This document shows, in pieces, positions 27,504 to 36,090 of a DNA stretch of 64,000 nt (position 1 is the first letter of the stretch; the number at the start of each line of letters is the position of its first letter). The position numbers and the translations under genes are program-made. The DNA comes from Acidovorax sp. CF316 (GTDB lineage Bacteria; Pseudomonadota; Gammaproteobacteria; Burkholderiales; Burkholderiaceae_C): positions 20,604-84,603 of the forward strand of contig NZ_AKJX01000178.1 in NCBI RefSeq assembly GCF_000276605.1, given 5' to 3'. Under the pieces are notes generated by a model. That model ran no database searches, was not told the origin of the DNA, and saw nothing but the letters and a program-made list of their open reading frames with translations.

Positions 27504-28427
27504 CTACATAGCGGGTTGGGTCTGCTCGCGTGCGGCAGTGCGGAACTGGCTGGGAGACTGTCCCACTTCCTTGCGGAAGAAGCGCGTGAAGTACGCAGTG
27601 TCCATGAAGCCCAGCCCATAGGCGATCTGCTCGATCGACATGTCGCCAAAGATCAGGTTGCGCTTGGCCTCGGTGATCAAACGGGCATGGATCAGCTTGG
27701 TGGGACTCAGGCCCGTGGCGGCGACACAGGCCGCACGCAGCTGCGTGGGCGACACCGCCATCTTCGAGGCATAGGTCTGCAGGCGCAGGTTTTCCCGGTA
27801 GTGCTGGTGGACGAGCTCACGGAAGCGGTTGGTCAGGCGGATCGCATTGCGCGTGGCGCCTTCCTTGTCGAGTTGGTCCAGCCGGGTGCTGCGCACCAGC
27901 ATCAGCAGCAGCGAGGTCAGCAGGGCCTCCGTCCCCACGACATGACCCAGCGCCATGGATCGGATTTCGTGTTCCAGCCGGCTGACCAGGCCATGGACGT
28001 CTTCTGGCGCCTCGGGGTTGTGGGTGAGCGGAATCACGCGCGGTTCCGTCCACAGCTGTATGAACTCGGGCAGCTTGGCATTGACCTGGTTCAGGTAGGT
28101 TTCCTCGATGGTCACCACCCAGCGGTCCACATCAATCTCGTACTCCAGGCCGTGCACGCATTCGTTGGGCAGCAGCAGTGCGCACGGGCCTTCGAAAGGC
28201 ACACTGCTGCCTTCGAGGTTCATGACGCCGCGCCCGATGCGGACAAAGATCACCTGACCGTAGGCGGGATGGGAGTGGGGGGCCGTACGACGGCGCCCGC
28301 CTTCCGTGACATGGCCGACGTTCACGAACCAGGACTGCGGCTTCTCTGGGCTTTCGACGTACAGGCGCACCTTCGGCACCGGTTCCGGCACGTTCGGTGG
28401 GTACCAATCACGTTGGGACTTGGTCAT
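27504..28427 (-). CDS. AraC/XylS-family transcriptional regulator
   Basis: Regulator of 307 residues with a cupin-type N-terminal sensor (HSHPAYGQVIFVRIGRG, then LLLPNECVHGLEYEIDVD) and a C-terminal double helix-turn-helix: LQTYASKMAVSPTQLRAAC, then MSIEQIAYGLGFMDTAYFTR and FRKEVGQSPSQFR. The layout resembles PobR/HpaA-type activators of aromatic catabolism. It lies between units B and C, and identical promoter elements precede four operons around it. It is therefore the leading candidate for the activator of that regulon. Its own promoter is not evident. Confidence 0.9.
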   Translation of the reverse strand: MTKSQRDWYPPNVPEPVPKVRLYVESPEKPQSWFVNVGHVTEGGRRRTAPHSHPAYGQVIFVRIGRGVMNLEGSSVPFEGPCALLLPNECVHGLEYEIDVDRWVVTIEETYLNQVNAKLPEFIQLWTEPRVIPLTHNPEAPEDVHGLVSRLEHEIRSMALGHVVGTEALLTSLLLMLVRSTRLDQLDKEGATRNAIRLTNRFRELVHQHYRENLRLQTYASKMAVSPTQLRAACVAATGLSPTKLIHARLITEAKRNLIFGDMSIEQIAYGLGFMDTAYFTRFFRKEVGQSPSQFRTAAREQTQPAM

Positions 28428-28597
28428 CGAGAGCTGCTCATTGGATGGAATGCGCCGGGCCTACGGCAACAGGACAAACCGCTCAGGCCCTCAGGCCACG
28501 TGGCCCAGCACCGCAAGCGGGCTGCATGGCAGGGTGTTGGAGAAGAACGCAGAAGACGCCGCGCATAGCAATGGTGCACGCGTTGTAAAGATGCTCG

Positions 28598-28650
28598 GCC
28601 AGGGCTGCCCCCCTGGCAAGCGGGTAATCCCGGGCGACAGCCACCCGGGA
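28598..28650 (-). terminator. Tandem hairpins after the long catabolic operon
   Basis: Two GC-rich inverted repeats follow the ABC-receptor stop codon: arms TCCCGGG (28628-28634) and CCCGGGA (28644-28650), then GCCAGGG (28598-28604) and CCCTGGC (28611-28617). On the minus strand the second is followed by only a short T tract. They may end unit C and separate it from the AraC gene, but they are not textbook terminators. Confidence 0.35.
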
Positions 28651-28658
28651 GCCTCTTC

Positions 28659-29795
28659 TCAGTAGCGCAGGCGTCCCTTGGCATCGATCACCGCAATGTT
28701 GACGAACTGGCTGCCGGCATTGCCCTTGCCAAAATTGAGCCGATAGCCATCCACCGCGATTTCCCCCATGGTCTGCAAGGCCTTGGCCAAGGCGCCGGGC
28801 GTGATGTCACCACGGATGCGGCGCAGCCCCTCGACCGCAACGCGCGTCGAGACATAGCCTTCGAACTGGGCCGGCGTATATGCATCCAGCTCCGGGAAGG
28901 CGGCCTTCATCGCCGCCTGAAATTCGCGCACGCCCGTTTTGCTGTTCGGATCGGGGTAGATCTGCACGATGCCGACGCCGCGGGCCGCCTCGTGCCCCGC
29001 GGTCCGGATCAGAAACTCCGGCGACATGTCGGCCGCCAGGAAGATGGTCTGGCCCACGCCGGCTTTACGCAACTGCGCTACGGACGACGCGGCGAACGGC
29101 GGAGCACCCAGCACCAATACGCCGTCTGCGCCGAGTCCGAAAGTCTCCCGCGCTCCACTGGCCAGATTTTCCGAGGCCACGGCAACGCCTTTGACCTCTA
29201 TGCCGCCGATCCGCGCCGCTTCTCGGACAACGTCTTCCAGCCCGGCAACCCCCACGGGGTTGTTCTGGTACAGCACTGCCAGCTTGCGCATGCTCAAAGC
29301 GCGTGCATGCAAGACGATCTTGCTCAACTTCTGCAGGTCACTTGCACGCACATGGAACAGCCTGGCATGCCCAGGATTGCGAAAGGCATCCGACCCAGGT
29401 ACGACATTCATGACCACGAGGTCGTACCTGTCGAGCAACTTGTCACCCAGCATCTTCTGAACCGCCCCCGACCCCCAGGGCGAGATCAGAGCCACGGGCT
29501 TGCGCTGCATGGCGGTATCGAACTGGTCCGCAAAGACCGCCGGAGACAGCGTGTCATCCAGTTCAAACCAGGCAATCCTGCGCCCAGCCACCCCGCCAGA
29601 ACGGTTGACATGGGCCACTGCGGCCCTTGCGCCCTGGCTGATCTGCCGGGCATCCGGCACGGGAACGCCCGTGAACGGCCCGATCTGAGCCAGCACAATG
29701 TCCTGGGCCAGGGCGGGGGTTCCCAGCACCACCCATGCCATCAGGCACCGTTCCAACCACCTGACGATGGGGCCAGGCCCCGCGGGATTGTTCAT
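28659..29795 (-). CDS. Orphan ABC-type periplasmic binding protein (Peripla_BP_6/Liv family)
   Basis: Receptor of 378 residues with a signal segment CLMAWVVLGTPALAQD and a type I periplasmic-binding fold (VLAQIGPFTGVPVPDARQIS, later LVVMNVVPGSDAF and LAVLYQNNPVG). No Liv permease or ATPase gene is near. It is the last gene of the leftward unit C. It may share the Liv importer encoded at 7-10 kb or another one elsewhere. Confidence 0.85.
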   Translation of the reverse strand: MNNPAGPGPIVRWLERCLMAWVVLGTPALAQDIVLAQIGPFTGVPVPDARQISQGARAAVAHVNRSGGVAGRRIAWFELDDTLSPAVFADQFDTAMQRKPVALISPWGSGAVQKMLGDKLLDRYDLVVMNVVPGSDAFRNPGHARLFHVRASDLQKLSKIVLHARALSMRKLAVLYQNNPVGVAGLEDVVREAARIGGIEVKGVAVASENLASGARETFGLGADGVLVLGAPPFAASSVAQLRKAGVGQTIFLAADMSPEFLIRTAGHEAARGVGIVQIYPDPNSKTGVREFQAAMKAAFPELDAYTPAQFEGYVSTRVAVEGLRRIRGDITPGALAKALQTMGEIAVDGYRLNFGKGNAGSQFVNIAVIDAKGRLRY

Positions 29796-29859
29796 GGCAT
29801 CTCCACGGCCTGGTGCCGCTGGTTATCGGGCAATCACAGTCTGGGCGAGCGGACTTGCA

Positions 29860-30753
29860 TCAGCCCAGTGCGCCGGTGACATCGTCGAACAGCTCGTCGA
29901 CGCTCAGACGGTGCGGGATGATCTTCTGGTCCAGCGCCCAGTCGATCGCCAGCTGCAGGCCCTTGCGGTTGGCCTCGAGCCCGACCGGCGGGAACACCGC
30001 CGGCACGCCTTCGGCCAGTGCACGGCTTTCGACCACCATGCGATAGAGCTCGCGAACGATGTCCGGCCGCTTCTTCGAGAGGTCTGCATGCACCACGAAC
30101 ATGTGGTTGATCGGCACGATCCCCACGCGCTCGTACCAGGTCCTGGCTGCGGCCTGCGCATCTGGCACCAAGGTGCGCACGCGGGGATCCTTGGGCATGT
30201 CCTCGCCGAGCAGCGCCGCCGTCAACTGGCCGGCCATCATCATGTCCGGGATCGAGGAGCCGGCAGGCAGGCGCTGGCAGTTTTCTGGGTCCTTGTACTC
30301 GGCCAGATGTCCATCCCCCAGGGTCATCCAGGTCACCTTGTCGAGGTCGACGCCGCACTCGTGGCGCAGGACGCCCCGGATCCACAGCGCGGTGGTCTGC
30401 GTGTAGGTGCGCACGCCCACCTTCTTGCCTTCGATGTCTTTGGGGCGAATGTCGCCAAACTCGATGTTGAAGCCAGCGCAGTGGTGCTGGAAGCGCCCGG
30501 AAATCGGCACCGGCAGCATCACATAGGGCTTGCCATAGGCCTTGGCTTGCAGAAAGGTGACGATGGCGAGCTCGCCTGCATCGAACTTGCTTTCGCGCAC
30601 CATGGCCTTGAAGCCGTTGTGCGCCGGAGTCGGGCCGCAGTAGTCGAGGTGGACGATGTCGGTCTTCACGCGTCCATCCTTCATCGCTTTGGTGACGGCG
30701 TAGTCGGCCAGGTTCGTGCGCAGCGTCGGCACCGTGGTGTCGGTCGTGGTCAT
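29860..30753 (-). CDS. 4,5-dihydroxyphthalate decarboxylase-like protein (copy 1)
   Basis: Cytosolic-looking protein of 297 residues with no signal peptide, in the family that joins Pht5-type 4,5-dihydroxyphthalate decarboxylases and NMT1-like binding proteins. The diagnostic stretch IEGKKVGVRTYTQTTALWIR closely matches LEGKKVGVRAYSVTTGVWTR in the paralogue at 37.1-38.1 kb. Lack of an export signal favours an enzyme over a receptor. If it is a decarboxylase it would remove a ring carboxyl next to another carboxyl on a catechol. Its substrate is unknown. Confidence 0.75.
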   Translation of the reverse strand: MTTTDTTVPTLRTNLADYAVTKAMKDGRVKTDIVHLDYCGPTPAHNGFKAMVRESKFDAGELAIVTFLQAKAYGKPYVMLPVPISGRFQHHCAGFNIEFGDIRPKDIEGKKVGVRTYTQTTALWIRGVLRHECGVDLDKVTWMTLGDGHLAEYKDPENCQRLPAGSSIPDMMMAGQLTAALLGEDMPKDPRVRTLVPDAQAAARTWYERVGIVPINHMFVVHADLSKKRPDIVRELYRMVVESRALAEGVPAVFPPVGLEANRKGLQLAIDWALDQKIIPHRLSVDELFDDVTGALG

Positions 30754-30779
30754 GTGGTGTCTCTTCCGGATGGAGATGT

Positions 30780-32324
30780 TTACAGCCTGACTTCGATCAG
30801 GCAGGGACCGGGCTCGCGGGTGGAATTCACCATGGCCTGGTAGAAGCTTTCTGCGGTCTCGACCGCCACCGCCGGCACGCCCATGCTCTTGGCCATGGCG
30901 AGCCAGTCGATGCGGGGCCGGTCGATGTCGATCATCGACAGCGCACGGGCGCCAGGCGTACCCGCCCCCATGTTGGCGTACTCGGCCTTCAGGATCGCGT
31001 AGCTGTTGTTCGCAAAGATGATGGTGGTCACGTTCAGGCCCTCGCGCGCCTGCGTCCACAGCGATTGGATCGTGTACATCGCGCTGCCGTCACCCACCAT
31101 GCAGAACACGCGCCGCTCAGGGCAGGCGAGTGCCGCACCGGTGGCCACTGGTGTCGCATAGCCGATGGATCCACCCATGTTGTTGATCAGGTCGTGGGGG
31201 CGGGCGCCCATCGTCAGGCCCATGGACTCCCGGCCGGTGGTCAGCGACTCGTCCACCAGGATGCAGTGCTCGGGTAATGCCGCCGCCAGCGCATGCGCCA
31301 CGCTGGTGGGGTTGAGCGCGCCCGAAGGCACCGACGTCTCCAAGCGGGGCTGCAGCAGCGCCTCGGTGCCCGTCGCGCCCAGGGCTTCGAGCAGCATGTC
31401 GAATGCCAGTTCGCTGTCCTCATCGGCCTCCACCAAGGGATGAACCGCGGTGCCTTCGGCCTTCAGCAGGCTGGGCCTGTCCGGATAGGCGAAGAAAGCC
31501 ACGGGCTCCCGCGTTTCCACCGTGATGAGGTGCTTGAAGCCCTGGAGAAAAGCCTGCGCCTGCGGCACGGCATACGGGATGCGCTCGATCGGCACCCGCC
31601 CAGCCCCGCGTTCGATGCGGGCCGTGAAGAATTGCGAACCCAGGCGGGCGCCGGTGGCAGCCGCAATCTGGCCGGCGCGCTGCAGCGCCATCCCACGGGT
31701 GGCCGTGTTGGCCAGGATGATCAACGCAGGCTCCCCTGAGCGCAGCACCCGGGCCACATGCGCGATGCGCGCCGCATCGGGCAGCTTGCGCCGGGGCGCG
31801 GCCGGCTTGGGCAGCACCGGCGTGCCCGCTTCCTGCCACGATGTGTCGCCTGGAAGGATCAGCGTGGCGATCTGGCCCGGGTGCTCGGACGCCCTGGCCA
31901 CCGCCTGCGCGGCGTCCCACGCAATGGCATTGGCCGAGTCGGCACGCCGCACCCAATGGCTCAGAGGCCGGGCCAGGCCTTCGATGTCCGAGGTCAGCGG
32001 TGGGTCGTACTTCAGGTGCGAAGTGGAGTGCTCGCCGATGATGTTGACCATGCCCGACGAGGCACGCTTGGCGTTGTGGATGTTGGCCAATCCGTTGGCT
32101 AGGCCCGGCCCCAGGTGCAGCAAGGTGGACGCGGGTGTTCCCTTCATCCGGTACCAGCCATCGGCTGCACCCGTGGCAACCCCCTCGAACAGGCACAGCA
32201 CGCTGCGCATCTTCGGGTTTTCCAGCGCCGCCAGAAAGTGCATTTCCGACGTGCCAGGATTGGCAAAACAGATATCGACGCCCTGGTCCACCAGGGTCGC
32301 GACGAGGCTTTCAGCTCCGTTCAT
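30780..32324 (-). CDS. Thiamine-diphosphate enzyme, acetolactate synthase/benzoylformate decarboxylase type
   Basis: ThDP-dependent enzyme of 514 residues. The activating glutamate is Glu47 in LCLFEGVATGAADG, and the cofactor motif runs from GDGSAMYTIQSLW to IIFANNSYAIL. Three-domain Pyr-middle-PP architecture matches the family length. In a ring-cleavage operon it most likely decarboxylates a 2-oxo acid to an aldehyde, which the co-regulated aldehyde dehydrogenase at 19.7-21.2 kb could oxidise. Carboligation (acetolactate synthesis) is less likely because no small subunit or biosynthesis genes are near. Confidence 0.87.
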   Translation of the reverse strand: MNGAESLVATLVDQGVDICFANPGTSEMHFLAALENPKMRSVLCLFEGVATGAADGWYRMKGTPASTLLHLGPGLANGLANIHNAKRASSGMVNIIGEHSTSHLKYDPPLTSDIEGLARPLSHWVRRADSANAIAWDAAQAVARASEHPGQIATLILPGDTSWQEAGTPVLPKPAAPRRKLPDAARIAHVARVLRSGEPALIILANTATRGMALQRAGQIAAATGARLGSQFFTARIERGAGRVPIERIPYAVPQAQAFLQGFKHLITVETREPVAFFAYPDRPSLLKAEGTAVHPLVEADEDSELAFDMLLEALGATGTEALLQPRLETSVPSGALNPTSVAHALAAALPEHCILVDESLTTGRESMGLTMGARPHDLINNMGGSIGYATPVATGAALACPERRVFCMVGDGSAMYTIQSLWTQAREGLNVTTIIFANNSYAILKAEYANMGAGTPGARALSMIDIDRPRIDWLAMAKSMGVPAVAVETAESFYQAMVNSTREPGPCLIEVRL

Positions 32325-32328
32325 GGCA

Positions 32329-33186
32329 TCAATACGAAGTGGCAGCCTGCTGGGCCAGGCCCACGACGCCGTAGCTCTTTGTCGGTGCGGCCATCAGAAA
32401 GCGGTAGCCTTCGTCCAGCAATTTCTTGTGGTTCTTGGCCGTTACATGCGGGTTGCCAACGACCACCTTGTGCCTGTGGCAGGTTTCGACGATGCGGCGC
32501 ATCGCGTCCTGCACCTCGGGGTGCTCGTACTGGCGCGGGAAACCCAGGGCCTGGCTGAGGTCGCCTTCTCCGATCAAGATGAAGCCGATGCCGGGCACGT
32601 TGGACAGGATGTCGTCGAGGTTCTCTACGGCCTCGGGGCTTTCGCACATCAGGCCCACGAGGAGTTCGCCCTCTGGCGCCAGGGGCCAGACGTCGGCTTT
32701 CTGGTAGTAGTCGGCCATGGACAGTCCCCAGTAGCGCGACGCATTGGCCGGACCGTCACCGCGCACGCCCTTGGGCTCGTACAGCGGCGCGCCCTTGGGA
32801 CGTGCGTAACGGCACGATGCCACGGCGTTGTAGGCCTGCTCGACGGTGGACACATGCGGCCAGATGACGCCATAGCAACCGCGGTCCAGAACCTGCTTGG
32901 CAAAGCTCTGGTTCATCTCCACACCGTTGGCCGGTATGCGGGCCAACGGCGTCACCCTGGGTGCGACCGATCCGCTCTCGGCGATCTGCTTGCGGTTGAG
33001 CATGTACTGCAAGGCGTCGCCCAAGGCCGACACGTCGTAGGGGTTGTGCTCCATCTCGTAGACGACGCCGTCGTAGGGAGAATCGGCAAACTCGGCAGCG
33101 CTGAACTTGTCGAGCTTGGAGAAGGCCGTGAAGGCAGGCTTGCCGGCCTCGAAGGCCTTGATGATGCTGTTCAGACGTTGTGTCAT
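32329..33186 (-). CDS. HpcH/HpaI-family aldolase
   Basis: Class II pyruvate-type aldolase of 285 residues. The metal/substrate region GLMCESPEAVENLDDIL and GFILIGEGDLSQALG are characteristic. The ATG at 33186 overlaps the dioxygenase stop codon as ATGA, so the two are translationally coupled. After ring cleavage and hydration it would split a 4-hydroxy-2-oxo acid into pyruvate or oxaloacetate and a second oxo compound. The canonical protocatechuate 4,5-pathway aldolase (LigK/GalC) belongs to a different family, so this step would be done by another enzyme class here. Confidence 0.87.
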   Translation of the reverse strand: MTQRLNSIIKAFEAGKPAFTAFSKLDKFSAAEFADSPYDGVVYEMEHNPYDVSALGDALQYMLNRKQIAESGSVAPRVTPLARIPANGVEMNQSFAKQVLDRGCYGVIWPHVSTVEQAYNAVASCRYARPKGAPLYEPKGVRGDGPANASRYWGLSMADYYQKADVWPLAPEGELLVGLMCESPEAVENLDDILSNVPGIGFILIGEGDLSQALGFPRQYEHPEVQDAMRRIVETCHRHKVVVGNPHVTAKNHKKLLDEGYRFLMAAPTKSYGVVGLAQQAATSY

Positions 33187-34190
33187 TTCTTTGCTTCCTC
33201 GGGGTTCCAATACATGAAGCCCATGCCTTCGCCGGTACCGGCAGCGGTGCGCCAGCAGGGCACGTAGTCGACTAACGTCATCTGCGCACCCGTGTGCTGC
33301 AGCGCTTTCATGACGGTCGAATAGATCTTGATTTCCGAAGTGCCGGACTGGAACCAGCCATCCGGTATGGCCGACAGGCCCTCGTAGTCGTAGCCAGCCA
33401 GCTTCTGGAGGATGTCCTGGTCGAACTCCTCGTCGTTGACGAAGTGCGAGAGCCCGCCCGAAGCGATGACTGCCACGCGCACGTCTTCGGGCCAGGCCTC
33501 GATGGCATTGCGCAGCACATCACCGAACTCGATGCAGCGCGCCATCGACGGCTGCGTCGGCGGGTAGAAAAGATTCATCAGCACCGGCACATGCGGCGGC
33601 GGGTTGTCGCCCATGATCTGGTGGTAGACGAAGCTGTAGGCATGGGGCACGACGGGGTAGTCGGCCTTTTGCTTCATCTGCTTTTCCATCCAGACGTTCT
33701 CGGGCCAGTCCTCCAGGTCGCACATGTCGAAGCCCTGGGCCTGGAAGGCCTTGAGCAGGTAGGCAGCCAGCTCGGGGTGGCACTGGTGCACGACATGGTG
33801 ATCGGGCGCGTACACCTTGCGCTGCGGCGGCCCGTTGTGCACTTCCTTGCCGCTGTAGATGGCGATGGAAGGCGAGAGCTGCGGAAAGATTTCCTTTTGG
33901 TCCTTGCCGAGAATGATGGCCACATCGATATTGGCGCGCTGGTAGGCAGCGGCCATCACATCGAGAGCCGCGCGGCAGCGGCCGGCGCGGGCCGTGCGTT
34001 CCTCGATCGTGAGGTACTGCTCGAAGGCCTTGCCGCGATGGGCCTCCAGTTCCGGATAGGTCCAGGTTCGGTTGCGGAACCACAGTTCCGGGTTGTTGAA
34101 GTCGCGCTCGGCGTTGTGGAGCCATTCCTCGGGCTTCTGGCCCAGCATGCCGCTGTGTGGAACCGCCATCCCGAAAACGATTTTTGCCAT
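33183..34190 (-). CDS. LigB-type class III extradiol ring-cleavage dioxygenase
   Basis: Dioxygenase of 335 residues in the LigB superfamily. His12 in MAVPHSGM, His249 in SGGLSHF and Glu286 in GTSEIKI match the expected metal and acid-base positions. At the place where LigB and GalA have the second metal histidine (NDH), this protein reads GKDQ with Gln98. No LigA-like domain or subunit is encoded nearby. It should open a catechol-type ring next to the hydroxyls in the cytosol. Its neighbours suggest a substrate other than gallate, which has its own enzyme at 52.9-54.2 kb. Confidence 0.85.
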   Translation of the reverse strand: MAKIVFGMAVPHSGMLGQKPEEWLHNAERDFNNPELWFRNRTWTYPELEAHRGKAFEQYLTIEERTARAGRCRAALDVMAAAYQRANIDVAIILGKDQKEIFPQLSPSIAIYSGKEVHNGPPQRKVYAPDHHVVHQCHPELAAYLLKAFQAQGFDMCDLEDWPENVWMEKQMKQKADYPVVPHAYSFVYHQIMGDNPPPHVPVLMNLFYPPTQPSMARCIEFGDVLRNAIEAWPEDVRVAVIASGGLSHFVNDEEFDQDILQKLAGYDYEGLSAIPDGWFQSGTSEIKIYSTVMKALQHTGAQMTLVDYVPCWRTAAGTGEGMGFMYWNPEEAKK

Positions 34191-34229
34191 GGGTCTCTAC
34201 CAATTCTGTTTGTTAAATGGAGGCGAGCA

Positions 34230-35210
34230 TCAATTGACGACCACACCGGCCTTGGTGACGATCTGACGCCAGACAGGGATCTCACGCTTGATCTGCGCAG
34301 CAAACTCCTCAGGCGTGGAAGTGCCCGGCTCGATGCCTAGCTCGAGCATCCTCTTGGCGATCTCGGGGTCCTTGACGAGCTTGGCAACCTCGGAGTTGAA
34401 GCGCAGGATGATGTCCTTGGGCGTGCCCTTTGGCGCCAGCAAGCCGAACCACACGTCGACGCTGAAACCAGGCACGCCTTGTTCCGCCACGGTGCGCAGC
34501 TCGGGAAGGAACATAGAGCGCTTGCTGCCGGCATAGGCCAACATCTGCAGGCGGCCCTGCTTGACCAGTGGCAGGACGGCGGTGGGACCGGCAAAGGCCA
34601 TGGAGACCTGGCCGCCGGCCACATCGTTCAGCGCCGAAGGGCCGCCCTTGTAGGGGACATGCACGACATCCACACCGGCCAGCAGATTGAATTGCGACAG
34701 TGCCAGATGGCCGGTGGACGCATTGCCGGAGCTGGCGGCGTTGAGCTCGCCCTTGCGGCTCTTCGCCAGGGCGATCAGTTCGGGCAGCGTCTTGGCCGGC
34801 AGCTTGGGACTCGTCACCAGCACCAGCGAGTTCTGGCCGATGTTGATGATGGGCTCGAAGTCGTTGACCGGGTCGTAGCGGACCTTGGACACCACCGGGT
34901 TGATGGTGAAGGGGGCGTTGGACGCCAGCAGCAGCGTGTAGCCGTCCGGTTTGGCCCGGGAGACGGCTTCGGTGCCAATGCTCTGGCCGGCGCCGTTGCG
35001 ATTCTCGATGACGATGGGTTGCCCCAGGGCTGCACTGAGCCTGGGCGAAATCAGCCGCATGAAGGCATCGTGCGTGGCCGCCGCCTGCACCGGCACGATC
35101 ACCGTGATGGGACGCGCGGGGTAGGTTTGGGCCTGCGCCATCACGCTCCAGGCGAGCAGCCCGGTCACCAGAGCCCTGGCAGCGGTTCTTGAAAGATGGA
35201 TCAATTGCAT
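34230..35210 (-). CDS. Bug/TctC-family periplasmic receptor
   Basis: Receptor of 326 residues with signal peptide ending WSVMAQAQ. Family marks are RPITVIVPVQAAATHDAF, DGYTLLLASN and DVVHVPYKGG. The glycine-rich PxxPGGxxD loop of most members is replaced by VQAAATHDA, so the ligand contacts may differ. It sits inside the catabolic operon between the dioxygenase and the amidohydrolase, suggesting that the compound binds here before import. Confidence 0.9.
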   Translation of the reverse strand: MQLIHLSRTAARALVTGLLAWSVMAQAQTYPARPITVIVPVQAAATHDAFMRLISPRLSAALGQPIVIENRNGAGQSIGTEAVSRAKPDGYTLLLASNAPFTINPVVSKVRYDPVNDFEPIINIGQNSLVLVTSPKLPAKTLPELIALAKSRKGELNAASSGNASTGHLALSQFNLLAGVDVVHVPYKGGPSALNDVAGGQVSMAFAGPTAVLPLVKQGRLQMLAYAGSKRSMFLPELRTVAEQGVPGFSVDVWFGLLAPKGTPKDIILRFNSEVAKLVKDPEIAKRMLELGIEPGTSTPEEFAAQIKREIPVWRQIVTKAGVVVN

Positions 35211-35230
35211 GGTGTGGACGCTGTGAGGCT

Positions 35231-36076
35231 TCAGGCGAGCGCGGGATACAGATGTTGCGCCGTCTTGCCAAAGATCCAGTCGCGGTCTTGCGCGCTCAGG
35301 CTGGCGAGGCCGGTCTGGGCCGTGGCCAGGATCTCCGCCAACGTACCAGGCGAGGTGGGGAAGTTCGATCCCCAGGCCATGCGCTGCGCACCGAAGGCCT
35401 CGACCACGCGCGGGAAGAAGGTCTCGGCGCTGGCCTTGTCCTTTTGCACGTCGCCGAAGATGCGCGGCGTGAGTTTCATGTAGAGATTGGGCAGGTCGGC
35501 CAGGTCGAACAGGCTTTGCGCACTCTGGTAGGGCGGGCCATCGAGCACGTCCGGTCTTCCGAGGTGGTCAAGGATGATGGCCACGTTCTGGAATTTCTCG
35601 GCCAGCATGCGCACCTGCGGCAGGCCGATGGGGCCGGTCTGGATGCACATCGGCAAACCCAGTTCGGCGCACATCTCCCAGGCCTTGAAGCTCTTCGGGT
35701 TGTCCAGCTCGCTGGGGTCAAAGTCTTTGGTCGAACCGCCGGTGAAAATGCGCAGGCCAGCCAGGCCCCTGTCGGCCCAGCCCTTGATCACGGCGGGCAC
35801 GTCGTCGGCCAGCATGTCCACCGAACCCACGGCCACCAGCCGGTCCTTGTGCTGGTTGCAGCCATCGACGACATAGCTGTTGTCGAAGCCGTAGGTGGTC
35901 GAGGAGTGCACGACCGCCGCCTTCGCGACGCCCGCTTCGTCCATCGCTGCGATCAGCGATTCGACGGTGCTGGGCCGCTCCTGGGACCAGTCCGAGCGCT
36001 TGCCGAACAGCGGCGCTGGCGGGTAACGCTTCTCGTCGTCCGAGATGATGTGGGGATGGATGTCGATGATGTTCAT
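35231..36076 (-). CDS. Amidohydrolase-superfamily enzyme (COG3618/LigI-like)
   Basis: TIM-barrel metal hydrolase of 281 residues starting MNIIDIHPHI with the HxH pair His7/His9. ILDHLGRPD supplies a further histidine. The strand-8 position, often GSDFP, reads WGSNFPTS, with asparagine in place of the usual aspartate. The ATG at 36076 has GGAG five bases upstream; an in-frame GTG at 36094 overlaps the previous stop. By analogy with 2-pyrone-4,6-dicarboxylate hydrolase (LigI) it may hydrolyse a lactone or pyrone made after ring cleavage; decarboxylation is an alternative in this superfamily. Confidence 0.8.
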   Translation of the reverse strand: MNIIDIHPHIISDDEKRYPPAPLFGKRSDWSQERPSTVESLIAAMDEAGVAKAAVVHSSTTYGFDNSYVVDGCNQHKDRLVAVGSVDMLADDVPAVIKGWADRGLAGLRIFTGGSTKDFDPSELDNPKSFKAWEMCAELGLPMCIQTGPIGLPQVRMLAEKFQNVAIILDHLGRPDVLDGPPYQSAQSLFDLADLPNLYMKLTPRIFGDVQKDKASAETFFPRVVEAFGAQRMAWGSNFPTSPGTLAEILATAQTGLASLSAQDRDWIFGKTAQHLYPALA

Positions 36077-36090
36077 GGGTACTCCGTCCG

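Noticed and set aside
29860..30753. Annotation as an ordinary periplasmic ABC receptor
   Set aside because: No signal peptide can be found, and the sequence matches the Pht5-like group in motif and length, so a cytosolic enzyme is preferred. The doubt is stated in the entry.
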